The translations under genes and the position numbers were made by a program. A stretch of DNA of 64,000 bases, taken from the NCBI GenBank assembly GCA_047404195.1, contig JBDOIU010000010.1, positions 25,296-89,295 on the forward strand, in the 5' to 3' direction. Numbering within the stretch: position 1 is the first letter of the stretch; every line of letters begins with the position of its first letter. The stretch comes from JAJRRL01 sp047404195 (GTDB lineage: Bacteria; Pseudomonadota; Gammaproteobacteria; JAJRRL01). The notes beneath the pieces are model-generated. The model was not told the origin of the DNA, made no database searches, and saw only the letters and a program-made list of their open reading frames with translations. Shown here one piece after another: positions 56,149-64,000 of this stretch.

Positions 56149-58572
56149 GTGAAGAGATGCAAACTATTCTTCCTGGGCGCATTGTTCGCTGCGACACTTT
56201 CTCCAATCATTGCATTTGCCGATCATTTCAGAGTATCTGGTATTCGTTTTCGTGGTCTTCAGCGTGTCACACCGAGTACGGCTCGGCATTATCTACCCAT
56301 TAAAACTGGGCAACTATTCTCTACGGACCGCTCTGCCGATATTATCCGCTCTCTGTATCGATCAGGCTTTTTTAGCACCATTTCCCTGTCTAGAGACGGC
56401 AATGTGTTGATTGTGCATGTTCGTGAGCGTCAGACCATTGCTTCGGTGAAAATTGAGGGCAATAAGTTATTAACAGGGACAAAGCTTAAGCCCATCCTAA
56501 AGAAAATGGGTATCATTGTTGGCAAGAGCTACATTCCCAATAAAATGAACCAATTGGTTCAGGGTTTAACACAGCAGTATCACCAGGTGGGTTATAAAAA
56601 TGTTTTAGTCACTTTGACAACCAAGAAGCTAGCACGTGGGCGTGTTGCGCTGTCTGTGCATGTGAAAGAAGGTGCGGCAACACGAGTGCACCGAATTCAC
56701 TTTGTGGGCAACCATCATTATATGCGTTTTATGTTGAGACAAAAAATGTCACTCTCTACGCACGGTTTGTTGTCATGGTTGACGGGCAGCGACCATTACT
56801 CATCTACAAAACTGCACCAAGATTTAGAAGCGTTGAAGCAGTTCTACCATGAACGTGGATATATGCGTTTTCGTATTGAAGATTATTCGGTAACCCCTGG
56901 GCTCAAAGGGGTTGATATTACGATCAAAATGTACGAAGGTCCACGTTTCCGTGTTGGAAAAATATCGGTGTCGGGGGAAACGCTGCACCGAGAAACCGAA
57001 TTACAGCATTTATTCACTTTAAAATCTGGTGATCAGTACTCAGTAAAAGAAATAGCGATGAGTCAGCATAAAATCGCTGATTTCTTTGGAAAAATGGGTT
57101 TTGCACATCCGTTGGTAAAGCCGATCACTGTGATTGATGATCAACGCAAAATCATCGATGTGGATTTTCACGTATTGAAAGGACCTGAAGTCACAGTGCG
57201 CCGTATCAGTTTCGTGGGAAACAGTCGTACAGCTGATATTGTATTGCGACGAGAGATGCGTCAGCTTGAGGGTGCGATGTATTCCTCGACAGCAGTAGCT
57301 CGTTCTAAGCAGCGCTTGAATTTGTTGGGTTTCTTCAGTGATGTGCAGGCGCGCTCAAAGGCTGTTCCTGGTCATAATGATATGGTGGACTTGGATTTTA
57401 TCGTGAAAGAGCGTCGTACAGGTAAGGCTCAAATACAAGCGGGTTATGACAACAACAATGGTTTGCTTTATGGTGCTAATGTCAGCGAGCCAAATTTTAT
57501 GGGTTCAGGCAATTCCGTCACCCTGGGTTTTCAAAATAGCCAGGCTTCGCAATATTATCATATCAGTTACTACGATCCTTATATTACAACGACAGGTATC
57601 AGTAGAAATGCATCTGTATTTTATTCTAAGGTGACCAGCCACCCTAAATTCAATCGTGATTCCTCTTATAACCGAGATGGTGTTGGTTTCAATATAAACT
57701 ATGGTATTCCCATCACGGAGCACAGTGGTTTGACGCTTGGGGCAAGTTTCGAGCGCATTAATATTATGGATATTCAAACGACTGGAGATCACCGTGTTGT
57801 GCCAAGTGTGCGAGACTTTTTGCTCGGTAACAGTACTTCTGATGTTTACAGTGCGGATAAGATTCCTAATAAATCTTACAATGATACCTCATTGAGTGCT
57901 GTTTGGATTTATAATGGCTTGAATCGTGCTATTTTCCCTACGAAGGGCTTTTATTCGTCAATCGGTGGTGTGCTTTCATTGCCAGCTATATCTCACGGAT
58001 TGAGTTACTATATCTTGAACTATAGTGGCAAGTGGTTTTATCCATTGGGTAAAGGATTTGTATTTAAGTTGCACGCTGGTTTGGGTTATGGTTCTGGTTT
58101 GGGTAGTGGTACTAAGAGTCGATTACCATTTTTCAAGAATTTTTATGCCGGTGGTATTGAGACAATGGCCGGTTATGAGGCAAACTCTTTGGGTCCGTAT
58201 AACACTATTGCGGATACAGCCATCGGAGGTAATTTCCAAGCATTATTTTCAGCCTCACTGATTGTTCCAAATGGTTTGAGTGACAAGTTGCGTAGTGCGC
58301 TGGTCTTCGGGGCAGGTAATGTTTTTCAGATGGGGCGTTATCAACGGGACATGGATTTCAAAAAAGACGCTGCTCAACCAATGAGTGATTCCAATAGAGC
58401 CATTGTCAATAATGAGACTTTCGCTCTGAAAAATCTGCGGACTTCCATAGGGGCCTCTTTGACCTGGGATTCACCCATGGGGATGCTGACCGTTGGGGTT
58501 GCGTGGCCACTCAATAGCAAGAAAAATGATCAGAAGCAAACCTTTGGTTTTGCATTTGGTGGAAGTTTCTAG
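56149..58572 (+). CDS. bamA: outer membrane assembly factor BamA
   Basis: The 807-residue Omp85 protein inserts beta-barrels into the outer membrane. The signal peptide (LFFLGALFAATLSPIIAFA) is followed by five POTRA domains (about residues 24-425, each with G-F-x-x-V-x-like strands) and a C-terminal 16-strand barrel ending in F (FAFGGSF). The expected barrel strand GYDNNNGLLYGANVSEPNF is visible. GTG 56149 is preceded by AAGGA. rseP, often upstream, is absent. It heads bamA-ompH-lpxD-fabZ-lpxA. Confidence 0.96.
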   Translation: MKRCKLFFLGALFAATLSPIIAFADHFRVSGIRFRGLQRVTPSTARHYLPIKTGQLFSTDRSADIIRSLYRSGFFSTISLSRDGNVLIVHVRERQTIASVKIEGNKLLTGTKLKPILKKMGIIVGKSYIPNKMNQLVQGLTQQYHQVGYKNVLVTLTTKKLARGRVALSVHVKEGAATRVHRIHFVGNHHYMRFMLRQKMSLSTHGLLSWLTGSDHYSSTKLHQDLEALKQFYHERGYMRFRIEDYSVTPGLKGVDITIKMYEGPRFRVGKISVSGETLHRETELQHLFTLKSGDQYSVKEIAMSQHKIADFFGKMGFAHPLVKPITVIDDQRKIIDVDFHVLKGPEVTVRRISFVGNSRTADIVLRREMRQLEGAMYSSTAVARSKQRLNLLGFFSDVQARSKAVPGHNDMVDLDFIVKERRTGKAQIQAGYDNNNGLLYGANVSEPNFMGSGNSVTLGFQNSQASQYYHISYYDPYITTTGISRNASVFYSKVTSHPKFNRDSSYNRDGVGFNINYGIPITEHSGLTLGASFERINIMDIQTTGDHRVVPSVRDFLLGNSTSDVYSADKIPNKSYNDTSLSAVWIYNGLNRAIFPTKGFYSSIGGVLSLPAISHGLSYYILNYSGKWFYPLGKGFVFKLHAGLGYGSGLGSGTKSRLPFFKNFYAGGIETMAGYEANSLGPYNTIADTAIGGNFQALFSASLIVPNGLSDKLRSALVFGAGNVFQMGRYQRDMDFKKDAAQPMSDSNRAIVNNETFALKNLRTSIGASLTWDSPMGMLTVGVAWPLNSKKNDQKQTFGFAFGGSF

Positions 58573-58619
58573 AGATCTATGGTCTACTGAGGTTATCACT
58601 ATTCTTTTGGGAGGGCGTT

Positions 58620-59126
58620 ATGTCCAACTTTCGTACAAAGCTGCTGGCTGGTATTTGTCTAGCTGGTTTATCTTTTAGTGCTGTGGCTGCTGGCACAACT
58701 TCTATTGGTGCCGTTGACATGCAAAGTGTTTTCAAATCATCGACGCAGATTAAAAAAATCAATGCGCAGTTGAAGACAAAGTTTGCTGCTCGTCAGAAAG
58801 TGTTAATGAAGAAGCGTAGCTCGTTGCAGGCTGAGCAAAAAAAATTGACAAAAAATAAGCCTATCATGAGCACTAGCCGTTACGAAAAAGCGAAGGCTAA
58901 GCTTGACAAGGCCCTGTCAGCGTATACGCAATCACAGGTTGTGTATCAAAAAGATGTTTATAATGCCCAATCAGCGGCAATGAACCAGTTCACACAGGAT
59001 ATGAAGGCTGTTATTGCGAAGGTTGCTAAGCAGCATCATATAACAGTTGTGATTGATAGTTCTAATGCATTGTTTGTTGCTAAGGGCAGTGATTTGACGT
59101 CTGATGTTGTTAAGGCTACAGGTTAA
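58620..59126 (+). CDS. OmpH/Skp periplasmic chaperone
   Basis: The 168-residue protein has a signal peptide (LLAGICLAGLSFSAVAAG) and a Lys/Ala-rich coiled-coil body (VDMQSVFKSSTQIKKINAQL..) that closes with ITVVIDSSNALFV, the Skp fold that holds unfolded OMPs. GGGAGG precedes the ATG. It lies between bamA and lpxD, as in E. coli. Confidence 0.93.
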   Translation: MSNFRTKLLAGICLAGLSFSAVAAGTTSIGAVDMQSVFKSSTQIKKINAQLKTKFAARQKVLMKKRSSLQAEQKKLTKNKPIMSTSRYEKAKAKLDKALSAYTQSQVVYQKDVYNAQSAAMNQFTQDMKAVIAKVAKQHHITVVIDSSNALFVAKGSDLTSDVVKATG

Positions 59127-59152
59127 AGCACCGTCTTTTTAGCACTTGCTAA

Positions 59153-59191
59153 GCTGCTGCCCACTGGTTAAATTTGGGCGGCGGCTTTTTG
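59153..59191 (+). terminator. Rho-independent terminator after ompH
   Basis: GCTGCTGCCC (59153-59162) pairs with GGGCGGCGGC (59176-59185) with two G-U pairs, followed by TTTTTG. It may separate bamA-ompH from the lipid A genes. Confidence 0.85.
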
Positions 59192-59219
59192 TTTATTAAC
59201 ATATGATATGGAGTGATTC

Positions 59220-60239
59220 GTGGGTCTCAGTTTAGAAGAAGTCTCTCGTATGCTGGGTGCTGAGTGCCGAGGGCAGCAGGCTGTGACGATCAGTGGTTGT
59301 GCTTCTTTGGCGAATGCTGGACCCAGTACAGTGGCTTTTTTCCGTCCAACGGCAGCAAAAAAAGCGTTGGTCGAGTCGCAAGCTCTAGCAGTTCTCATGA
59401 CAGCTGATACCGCTGACTCATGCGACTACAGTGGTGTGAAGCTGGTTGTGGCGGATCCAGAATTGGCGTTTATTCAGCTATTGCAATATTTTCATCCTAA
59501 GCCGGTGTTTGCGCCAGGCGAGCGTCATGCCAGTGCGCAGATTGATCCGACAGCTGACGTTCACCCTTCGGTGCATATCGCGGCACATGTTGTGGTGGGT
59601 GCGAGAAGCATTATTTCGGCTGGGTCGGTTGTGATGGCCGGTGCAGTCATCTCAAATGATTGTCATATTGCGCAGGACTGTGTTATTCATCCACGTGTTG
59701 TGCTTTATCCACAGACGGTTTTGGGGCAATCTGTCACAATTCATGCCGGTGCAGTGATTGGTGCAGATGGATTTGGGTACCACCGTCAGCCTGAGGGTTG
59801 GCTCAAGGTGCCACAAGTTGCTGGCGTCAAAATTGGCTCTCATGTCGATATTGGTGCGTTGACTTCTATTAACTGTGGTGCATTGGACGATACTGTGATT
59901 GCGGATGGTGTCAAAATTGATGATCATGTCATGATTGGCCATAATGTGAACATCGGTCAGCACACAGTGATTGCAGGTTGCTCGGGCATAGCAGGCAGTG
60001 CTGTTGTGGGTAGCCATTGTGTGATTGGCGGGATGTGTGCTATAGGTGACCATGTCACCGTTTCTGATCAAGTTATGCTCACAGGTCAGTCAATGGTAAC
60101 TGGTAATATCGATCAACCCGGCATATACTCTTCCGGAACGGGATTGTTTCTGCGTTCAAAATGGCGCAGAATGGTAGCTCGTTTACGTCGCTTAGATCAG
60201 ACGTTGAAGCGTTTACAGTTATTGGAGAAAAAGTCATGA
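59220..60239 (+). CDS. lpxD: UDP-3-O-(3-hydroxyacyl)glucosamine N-acyltransferase
   Basis: The 339-residue acyltransferase adds the N-linked chain of lipid A. The N-terminal uridine-binding domain (LEEVSRMLGAEC) is followed by a left-handed beta-helix of hexapeptides, with DGFGYHRQPEGWLKVPQ (catalytic His region) and GHNVNIGQHTVIAGCSGIAG. It starts at GTG with GGAG upstream and overlaps fabZ by 4 bases. Confidence 0.96.
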   Translation: MGLSLEEVSRMLGAECRGQQAVTISGCASLANAGPSTVAFFRPTAAKKALVESQALAVLMTADTADSCDYSGVKLVVADPELAFIQLLQYFHPKPVFAPGERHASAQIDPTADVHPSVHIAAHVVVGARSIISAGSVVMAGAVISNDCHIAQDCVIHPRVVLYPQTVLGQSVTIHAGAVIGADGFGYHRQPEGWLKVPQVAGVKIGSHVDIGALTSINCGALDDTVIADGVKIDDHVMIGHNVNIGQHTVIAGCSGIAGSAVVGSHCVIGGMCAIGDHVTVSDQVMLTGQSMVTGNIDQPGIYSSGTGLFLRSKWRRMVARLRRLDQTLKRLQLLEKKS

Positions 60240-60706
60240 ATGGTTTTGGAATTGATGAAGTTAAATCATTGATACCGCATCGATACCCTTTTTTATTGGT
60301 TGACCGTGTTGAGCAGTATGATCTTGAGGCGGGCACTTTAGAGGCTATCAAGAACGTTACCATCAACGAGCCCTATTTTCAGGGGCATTTCCCAGTGAAG
60401 CCGGTCATGCCTGGTGTATTGATGGTTGAAGCTCTGGCGCAGGCTTGTGGTTTGTTGATTGTGCAGCACATTCCGAGAGAGGATGTTAAAAAGTATCTGT
60501 TTTATCTGGCTGGTGTCGATCAAGTGCGTTTTAAGCACATGGTCACACCTGGCGACCAGTTGCGTTTGTCTGTTTCAGTTGTGAAGCAGCGCGGTGTTAT
60601 TTGGAAGTTTTCGGCAAAAGCCATGGTGGATGATGCCATTGCTTGCCAATGTGAGATTACAATTGTGAGAGATGCAGAAGCGGTCAAAGAGGCGCCCAGT
60701 GAGTAG
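60236..60706 (+). CDS. fabZ: 3-hydroxyacyl-ACP dehydratase FabZ
   Basis: The 156-residue hotdog enzyme dehydrates 3-hydroxyacyl-ACP. IPHRYPFLLVDRV and the catalytic His/Glu in HFPVKPVMPGVLMVEALAQ are intact. ATG 60236 follows TTGGAG inside lpxD. The C-terminus overlaps lpxA by 8 bases. Confidence 0.96.
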   Translation: MNGFGIDEVKSLIPHRYPFLLVDRVEQYDLEAGTLEAIKNVTINEPYFQGHFPVKPVMPGVLMVEALAQACGLLIVQHIPREDVKKYLFYLAGVDQVRFKHMVTPGDQLRLSVSVVKQRGVIWKFSAKAMVDDAIACQCEITIVRDAEAVKEAPSE

Positions 60707-61466
60707 ACAAAACGTGGTTATCCATCCTGGAGCCGAAGTGCATGAGTCAGTGCAAATTGGGTCTTTCACCGTGATTGGTGATGGCGTTAAGATTGGTAAA
60801 GGTTGTCGCATTGGTTCCAATGTTGTTATTTCTGGCGCGACTGTTATTGGCGAAAATAATGTCATAGATTCACATGCTTCTATTGGTGGTGATCCACAAC
60901 ACCTTGAGTATGCTGGTGAAAAAACCTTGTTAACCATTGGTGATAACAACACGTTTCGCGAGTTTGTAACCATCAACCGTGCATATGATCCTTCAGGTCA
61001 AACAGCCATTGGCTCGCATAACTACTTTATGTGTCAAAGTCATGTGGCGCATGATTGTCATATCGGTAATCATGTTGTTTTTGCTAATTTTGCTGCTGTT
61101 GCTGGTTTTGTTGAAGTGGCTGACCATGCATTTTTAAGTCCGTTTACTGGTGTGCATCAGCATTGCCGTATTGGTGAGTATGCTTTTCTTGGTCGAGCAA
61201 CCAAAGTTGGAAAGGACATTTTACCTTACATGTTGGTAACGGGTGTTCCTGGCTCATTGCACAGTGTGAACTTGGTTGGTTTGAAGCGGCATGGTTTTGA
61301 TGATGCTGTTTTGCGTGAGCTAAAGAAAGCGCTGCACGTACTGACAAAAGAGCATATGCCATTAGAGGAATTCAAGGCCTATGTATCCTCACGCGTTGCT
61401 GATTGCCCGGCGATGGATTTAATGTTGCAAGCCTTGCAGAAGAGCCAGCGTGGTATCGCACGTTAA
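60699..61466 (+). CDS. lpxA: UDP-N-acetylglucosamine acyltransferase
   Basis: The 255-residue first enzyme of lipid A synthesis has hexapeptide repeats (VVIHPGAEVHESVQIGSFT), catalytic His in NYFMCQSHVAHDCHIGN and the C-terminal helical domain. GTG 60699 has AGAGG upstream and gives the expected N-terminus; a longer frame begins inside fabZ. lpxB, usually next, is not present. Confidence 0.95.
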   Translation: MSRQNVVIHPGAEVHESVQIGSFTVIGDGVKIGKGCRIGSNVVISGATVIGENNVIDSHASIGGDPQHLEYAGEKTLLTIGDNNTFREFVTINRAYDPSGQTAIGSHNYFMCQSHVAHDCHIGNHVVFANFAAVAGFVEVADHAFLSPFTGVHQHCRIGEYAFLGRATKVGKDILPYMLVTGVPGSLHSVNLVGLKRHGFDDAVLRELKKALHVLTKEHMPLEEFKAYVSSRVADCPAMDLMLQALQKSQRGIAR

Positions 61467-61469
61467 GTG

Positions 61470-62462
61470 TTAATGTTCTCGTTTGAGCATGTAGTTTGAT
61501 AATGTCATCAGCTTATCTCGAAATCCATTGTTTGGTGCTTGTTGGCAGGCTTTTTGTGCTTTATCCAGGTGTTGTTGCGCAATGCCACTGGCATATTCGA
61601 TAGCGCCGGTTGCTTCACATGCTTGGATCACTTTATCCAGGCACTGTTCTGGTTCGTTGATGAGTGCTTGCTTTAGTTTCTGTGATGCGGTCTCGTTGAG
61701 CTGAGATAGTGCGTATAACACGGGGAGGGTGAGTTTGTGCTCAGCCAAATCATCACCACAGTTCTTGCCAATGGTTTCTGGATCACCTGTCAGGTCGAGT
61801 ACATCGTCTTTGATTTGGAATGCCATACCTAGATGGTAGCCGAATTGCTGCATGTTTTGATGTGCGCACTGGTCTTCTGGTTTTGCCAGAAGGGCACCAA
61901 TTTCGCAAGCTGCACTGAATAGGGCCGCTGTTTTCGCAGCGATAATTTTGAAATAATGTGCTTCGCTATATTGAAATTCATTTGCGCAAGCCAGTTGCAG
62001 CAATTCACCTTCAGACAGTTGGTTGCAGGTATTGGCGAGTATGGTCATGACTGGAATATTGTTGCGTCTGGCCAGCATTTGAAAGGCGCGTGAATATAAA
62101 AAGTCACCAGCAAGCACGCTGGCAGCATTGCCCCAGCGTTGATTGGCGGTATCATGTCCACGTCGCTGTGTTGAGGCATCCACAACGTCGTCATGTAATA
62201 ACGTTGCATTGTGGATAAACTCAATGATACAGGCAAGCTCATGGTGCTCGTTATCATGCGAAGCTATGCCGTAAGTTGCCGCACTGAGTAGCAGTAGTGT
62301 TGGCCGTATTCGCTTGCCACCGCAGGCTATGAGGTAGCTGATTATTTCCTGCATAAGTGGCACATCCGAGTGCAGTTCAACCTGGATGAGTTGATCCATG
62401 GCTGCCAAGTCAGCCTTGATGCAGTCCTTGATGGCGCTTAACGCACAATGTTGATCAAGCAT
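61470..62462 (-). CDS. ispB: octaprenyl/polyprenyl diphosphate synthase
   Basis: The 330-residue long-chain trans-prenyltransferase makes the quinone side chain. The two Asp-rich motifs are LLHDDVVDASTQRRG and FQIKDDVLDLTGD; GKRIRPTLLLLS is the substrate-binding loop. ATG 62462 follows CAGGAGTG. It consumes the IPP made by the mevalonate genes 6-10 kb away. It is convergent with lpxA, three bases apart. Confidence 0.93.
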   Translation of the reverse strand: MLDQHCALSAIKDCIKADLAAMDQLIQVELHSDVPLMQEIISYLIACGGKRIRPTLLLLSAATYGIASHDNEHHELACIIEFIHNATLLHDDVVDASTQRRGHDTANQRWGNAASVLAGDFLYSRAFQMLARRNNIPVMTILANTCNQLSEGELLQLACANEFQYSEAHYFKIIAAKTAALFSAACEIGALLAKPEDQCAHQNMQQFGYHLGMAFQIKDDVLDLTGDPETIGKNCGDDLAEHKLTLPVLYALSQLNETASQKLKQALINEPEQCLDKVIQACEATGAIEYASGIAQQHLDKAQKACQQAPNNGFRDKLMTLSNYMLKREH

Positions 62463-63063
62463 GATCACTCCTGACATTAAAACTGCATGCTAAAGCTGTA
62501 GCGCTGCTTCTGTCAACGGTTACTTCATTTGCATGCTGGCTGCAAGCTATTTGCTCACAAAATGATTACCAAGCTCATTGGGTTGGGCTGACTTAGCGTC
62601 ATGGGTATCGCAATCTGAGATGCTGTTTCTCCTCTCCTCAGCTAAACTGTGCTGCTAATTGCATGTTTATCGATAGCCGATCTCAATTTTTTCGGTAGTT
62701 GCCTTGACAGGTCAATGTTCATTGTAGAGGATAAGTCCTGTAGACATAAAACCTACTGACCAAGAATAAGGAACATGCCAGGTGGTTATCCAAGGACAGA
62801 GCAGTCATGCAGTCAATCCTGCCGTGTCACAGCGGTACTTAGCCAGATGGGCTACCTGGTGGCATCACCTGAATGAATTATCCCCCCGAAAGAATTTAAC
62901 GCATTTATTATCTAAAGCATGGGAGGACGGTGCGTGTCATGTGGCCAGCCAAATACCACCCTTGCTGGATGATAATCGGCGTGGCTGGCTGTATTCAAGC
63001 TAACCACGGATATTTATGAACCCCTGTGTACAGATAACCGCAGGGACGAACAGGAGATGTTTT
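62463..63063. other. intergenic region before the U-box gene, with one doubtful ORF
   Basis: About 600 bases. TTGACA at 62704-62709 is followed after 17 bases by GAGGAT, a weak promoter. A frame at 62782-63003 (73 codons, Trp/His-rich) is in phase with the U-box gene and ends at TAA 63001-63003. It has no recognisable domain. It may be an upstream leader or a cut-off N-terminal part of the U-box gene; it is not called as a gene. Confidence 0.3.
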
Positions 63064-64000
63064 ATGTTCTTGACATTTTGCGGCACCATACCCTGCGCCG
63101 GTGACACACCGCTTGAGGCCCTCAACTCGGTTCTTTCACTGCGATGGGAATGCTGGGAGGCGCCCTTGGGCCGCCTACTGACGCCTTGCCATGGGGGCTG
63201 GCACTTTAAGAACGATCTGCACAACCCGTATTGGATTTACGTCGCGACGGAAGCCGAGATGGACTGGGGCTTTCAAATGGACCGTAAATATTTAAAATTC
63301 TTGAGGGACAAAAAGCCAGATCAGTTTTTAAGAGAAATGACTCCTAACCCTGGACATAATGGAGCGTGTGAGGGCTTGGATTTAAAACATCCACACCACC
63401 AGGCGTTACAGCACGAGTTTCAAGCCGATGTTATACATTTGTGTCTGGAAAAAGGTCTCTCAGAGCATCCTGCAATGACAAAAGAAGGTATTGCAGAGGA
63501 GCAACAACGCGTCGCACGAGAAGAAGAGAAACGTATTGCAAACTTACCTCAAGTCATAGCTCTTAAGGAGCAACATGCTAATTTGGTCACTAGACTGAAG
63601 AAAGAGAATGCTCAGGCTCTCAAAAAAGTTGCCAGTCTAGAACAAGAGAAAAGCATCCTGCAGCAGGATTCTGTGCAGGAGAAAAACACACTGACTGGTC
63701 AAATAACAGCACTAGAAGAAAGCAATCGTACTCTTTCTAGTCAGATTATAGCATTAGAGGAAGGTAATCGCGCTCTTTTGACAAAAGTTCATGATTTATA
63801 CATCTGCACACAGGGTAAAAAAATTATGCTGGATCCTGTGGTTGCTGCTGATGGCGAGACCTACGAGCGAGAGGTGATTGAAGCCTGGCTACTGGAGCAC
63901 ACTACCAGTCCTCATTCAGGTGAAGTGCTTGCAAATACTCAGCTTATTGCAAACAACGGGTTGCGTCGTCAAATCACACAGTTTTTGGATGCAAACCCAG
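63064..64000 (+). CDS. coiled-coil U-box protein, putative E3 ubiquitin-ligase effector, 3' end outside window
   Basis: The frame is open from ATG 63064 (AGGAG upstream) past the window end; 312 codons are visible. Residues 1-135 form a Trp/His/Cys-rich N-terminal domain (RWECWEAPLGRLLTPCHGGW, DWGFQMDRKYLKF) that I do not recognise. About 145-243 is a coiled coil with two near repeats (GQITALEESNRTLSSQ, SQIIALEEGNRALL). About 245-310 is a U-box (LYICTQGKKIMLDPVVAADG, ETYEREVIEAWL, TSPHSGEVL, LIANNGLRRQI) that fits the E2-binding fold of eukaryotic U-box E3 ligases. Bacterial U-box proteins such as Legionella LubX are secreted host-ubiquitin effectors. The C-terminal secretion signal, if any, is not visible. 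Confidence 0.85.
   Translation, partial: MFLTFCGTIPCAGDTPLEALNSVLSLRWECWEAPLGRLLTPCHGGWHFKNDLHNPYWIYVATEAEMDWGFQMDRKYLKFLRDKKPDQFLREMTPNPGHNGACEGLDLKHPHHQALQHEFQADVIHLCLEKGLSEHPAMTKEGIAEEQQRVAREEEKRIANLPQVIALKEQHANLVTRLKKENAQALKKVASLEQEKSILQQDSVQEKNTLTGQITALEESNRTLSSQIIALEEGNRALLTKVHDLYICTQGKKIMLDPVVAADGETYEREVIEAWLLEHTTSPHSGEVLANTQLIANNGLRRQITQFLDANP

Overview
The window looks like a chromosome segment of a host-associated gammaproteobacterium, most likely close to the Legionella/Coxiella group (order Legionellales). Three things point there: an orthodox gammaproteobacterial housekeeping gene order, a complete five-gene mevalonate pathway (known in Coxiella and Legionella but rare among gammaproteobacteria), and several large eukaryote-like repeat or U-box proteins that resemble Dot/Icm effectors. 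The assignment is inference; there is no rRNA in the window.

Layout. 1-9.8 kb: 3' part of ppiD, a small secreted protein, tRNA-Val, then thrS-infC-rpmI-rplT-pheS-pheT-ihfA (translation cluster; infC starts with AUU) and a VOC-fold protein. 10.0-11.8 kb: two minus-strand two-TM proteins of unknown function, probably paralogs. 11.9-19.8 kb: a DsbB/DsbA-like pair, a reduced FimV-like protein, truA, accD, cmk, rpsA, lapA, coaBC. 20.1-23.1 kb: a 988-aa armadillo-repeat protein with sixteen 44-residue repeats and an NLS-like tail. 23.2-39.9 kb: tRNA-Pro, a Trm112-like protein, kdsB, rhomboid, rne, rluC, rpmF-plsX-fabH-fabD-fabG-acpP-fabF-mltG-tmk-holB-tatD, glnS and a YchJ-like protein. fabG carries a frameshift.

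40.2-51.3 kb is an accessory island. Its first gene is the most striking object in the window: a protein with about thirteen 44-residue repeats whose first 26 positions align without gaps to TAL-effector repeats. The variation falls at positions 12-13 and uses only recognised TALE di-residues (HI, HD, HN, HG, NI). It ends in a strong nuclear localisation-like signal and has a PmrA-like direct repeat just upstream. It is best read as a new TALE-like, sequence-specific DNA-binding effector with an unusual 10-residue inter-repeat extension. Behind it lie an MFS exporter with a divergent TetR regulator and palindromic operator, three tandem paralogs of an unrecognised effector-like family, and a decayed small secreted protein.

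51.4-62.5 kb: idi-mvaD-(phosphomevalonate kinase)-(mevalonate kinase)-mvaA on the minus strand, then bamA-ompH-lpxD-fabZ-lpxA and a minus-strand ispB. The mevalonate genes make IPP/DMAPP that IspB polymerises. The window ends inside a coiled-coil plus U-box protein (63.06 kb onward), a probable E3 ubiquitin-ligase effector.

All calls come from reading the sequence. No database search was run.
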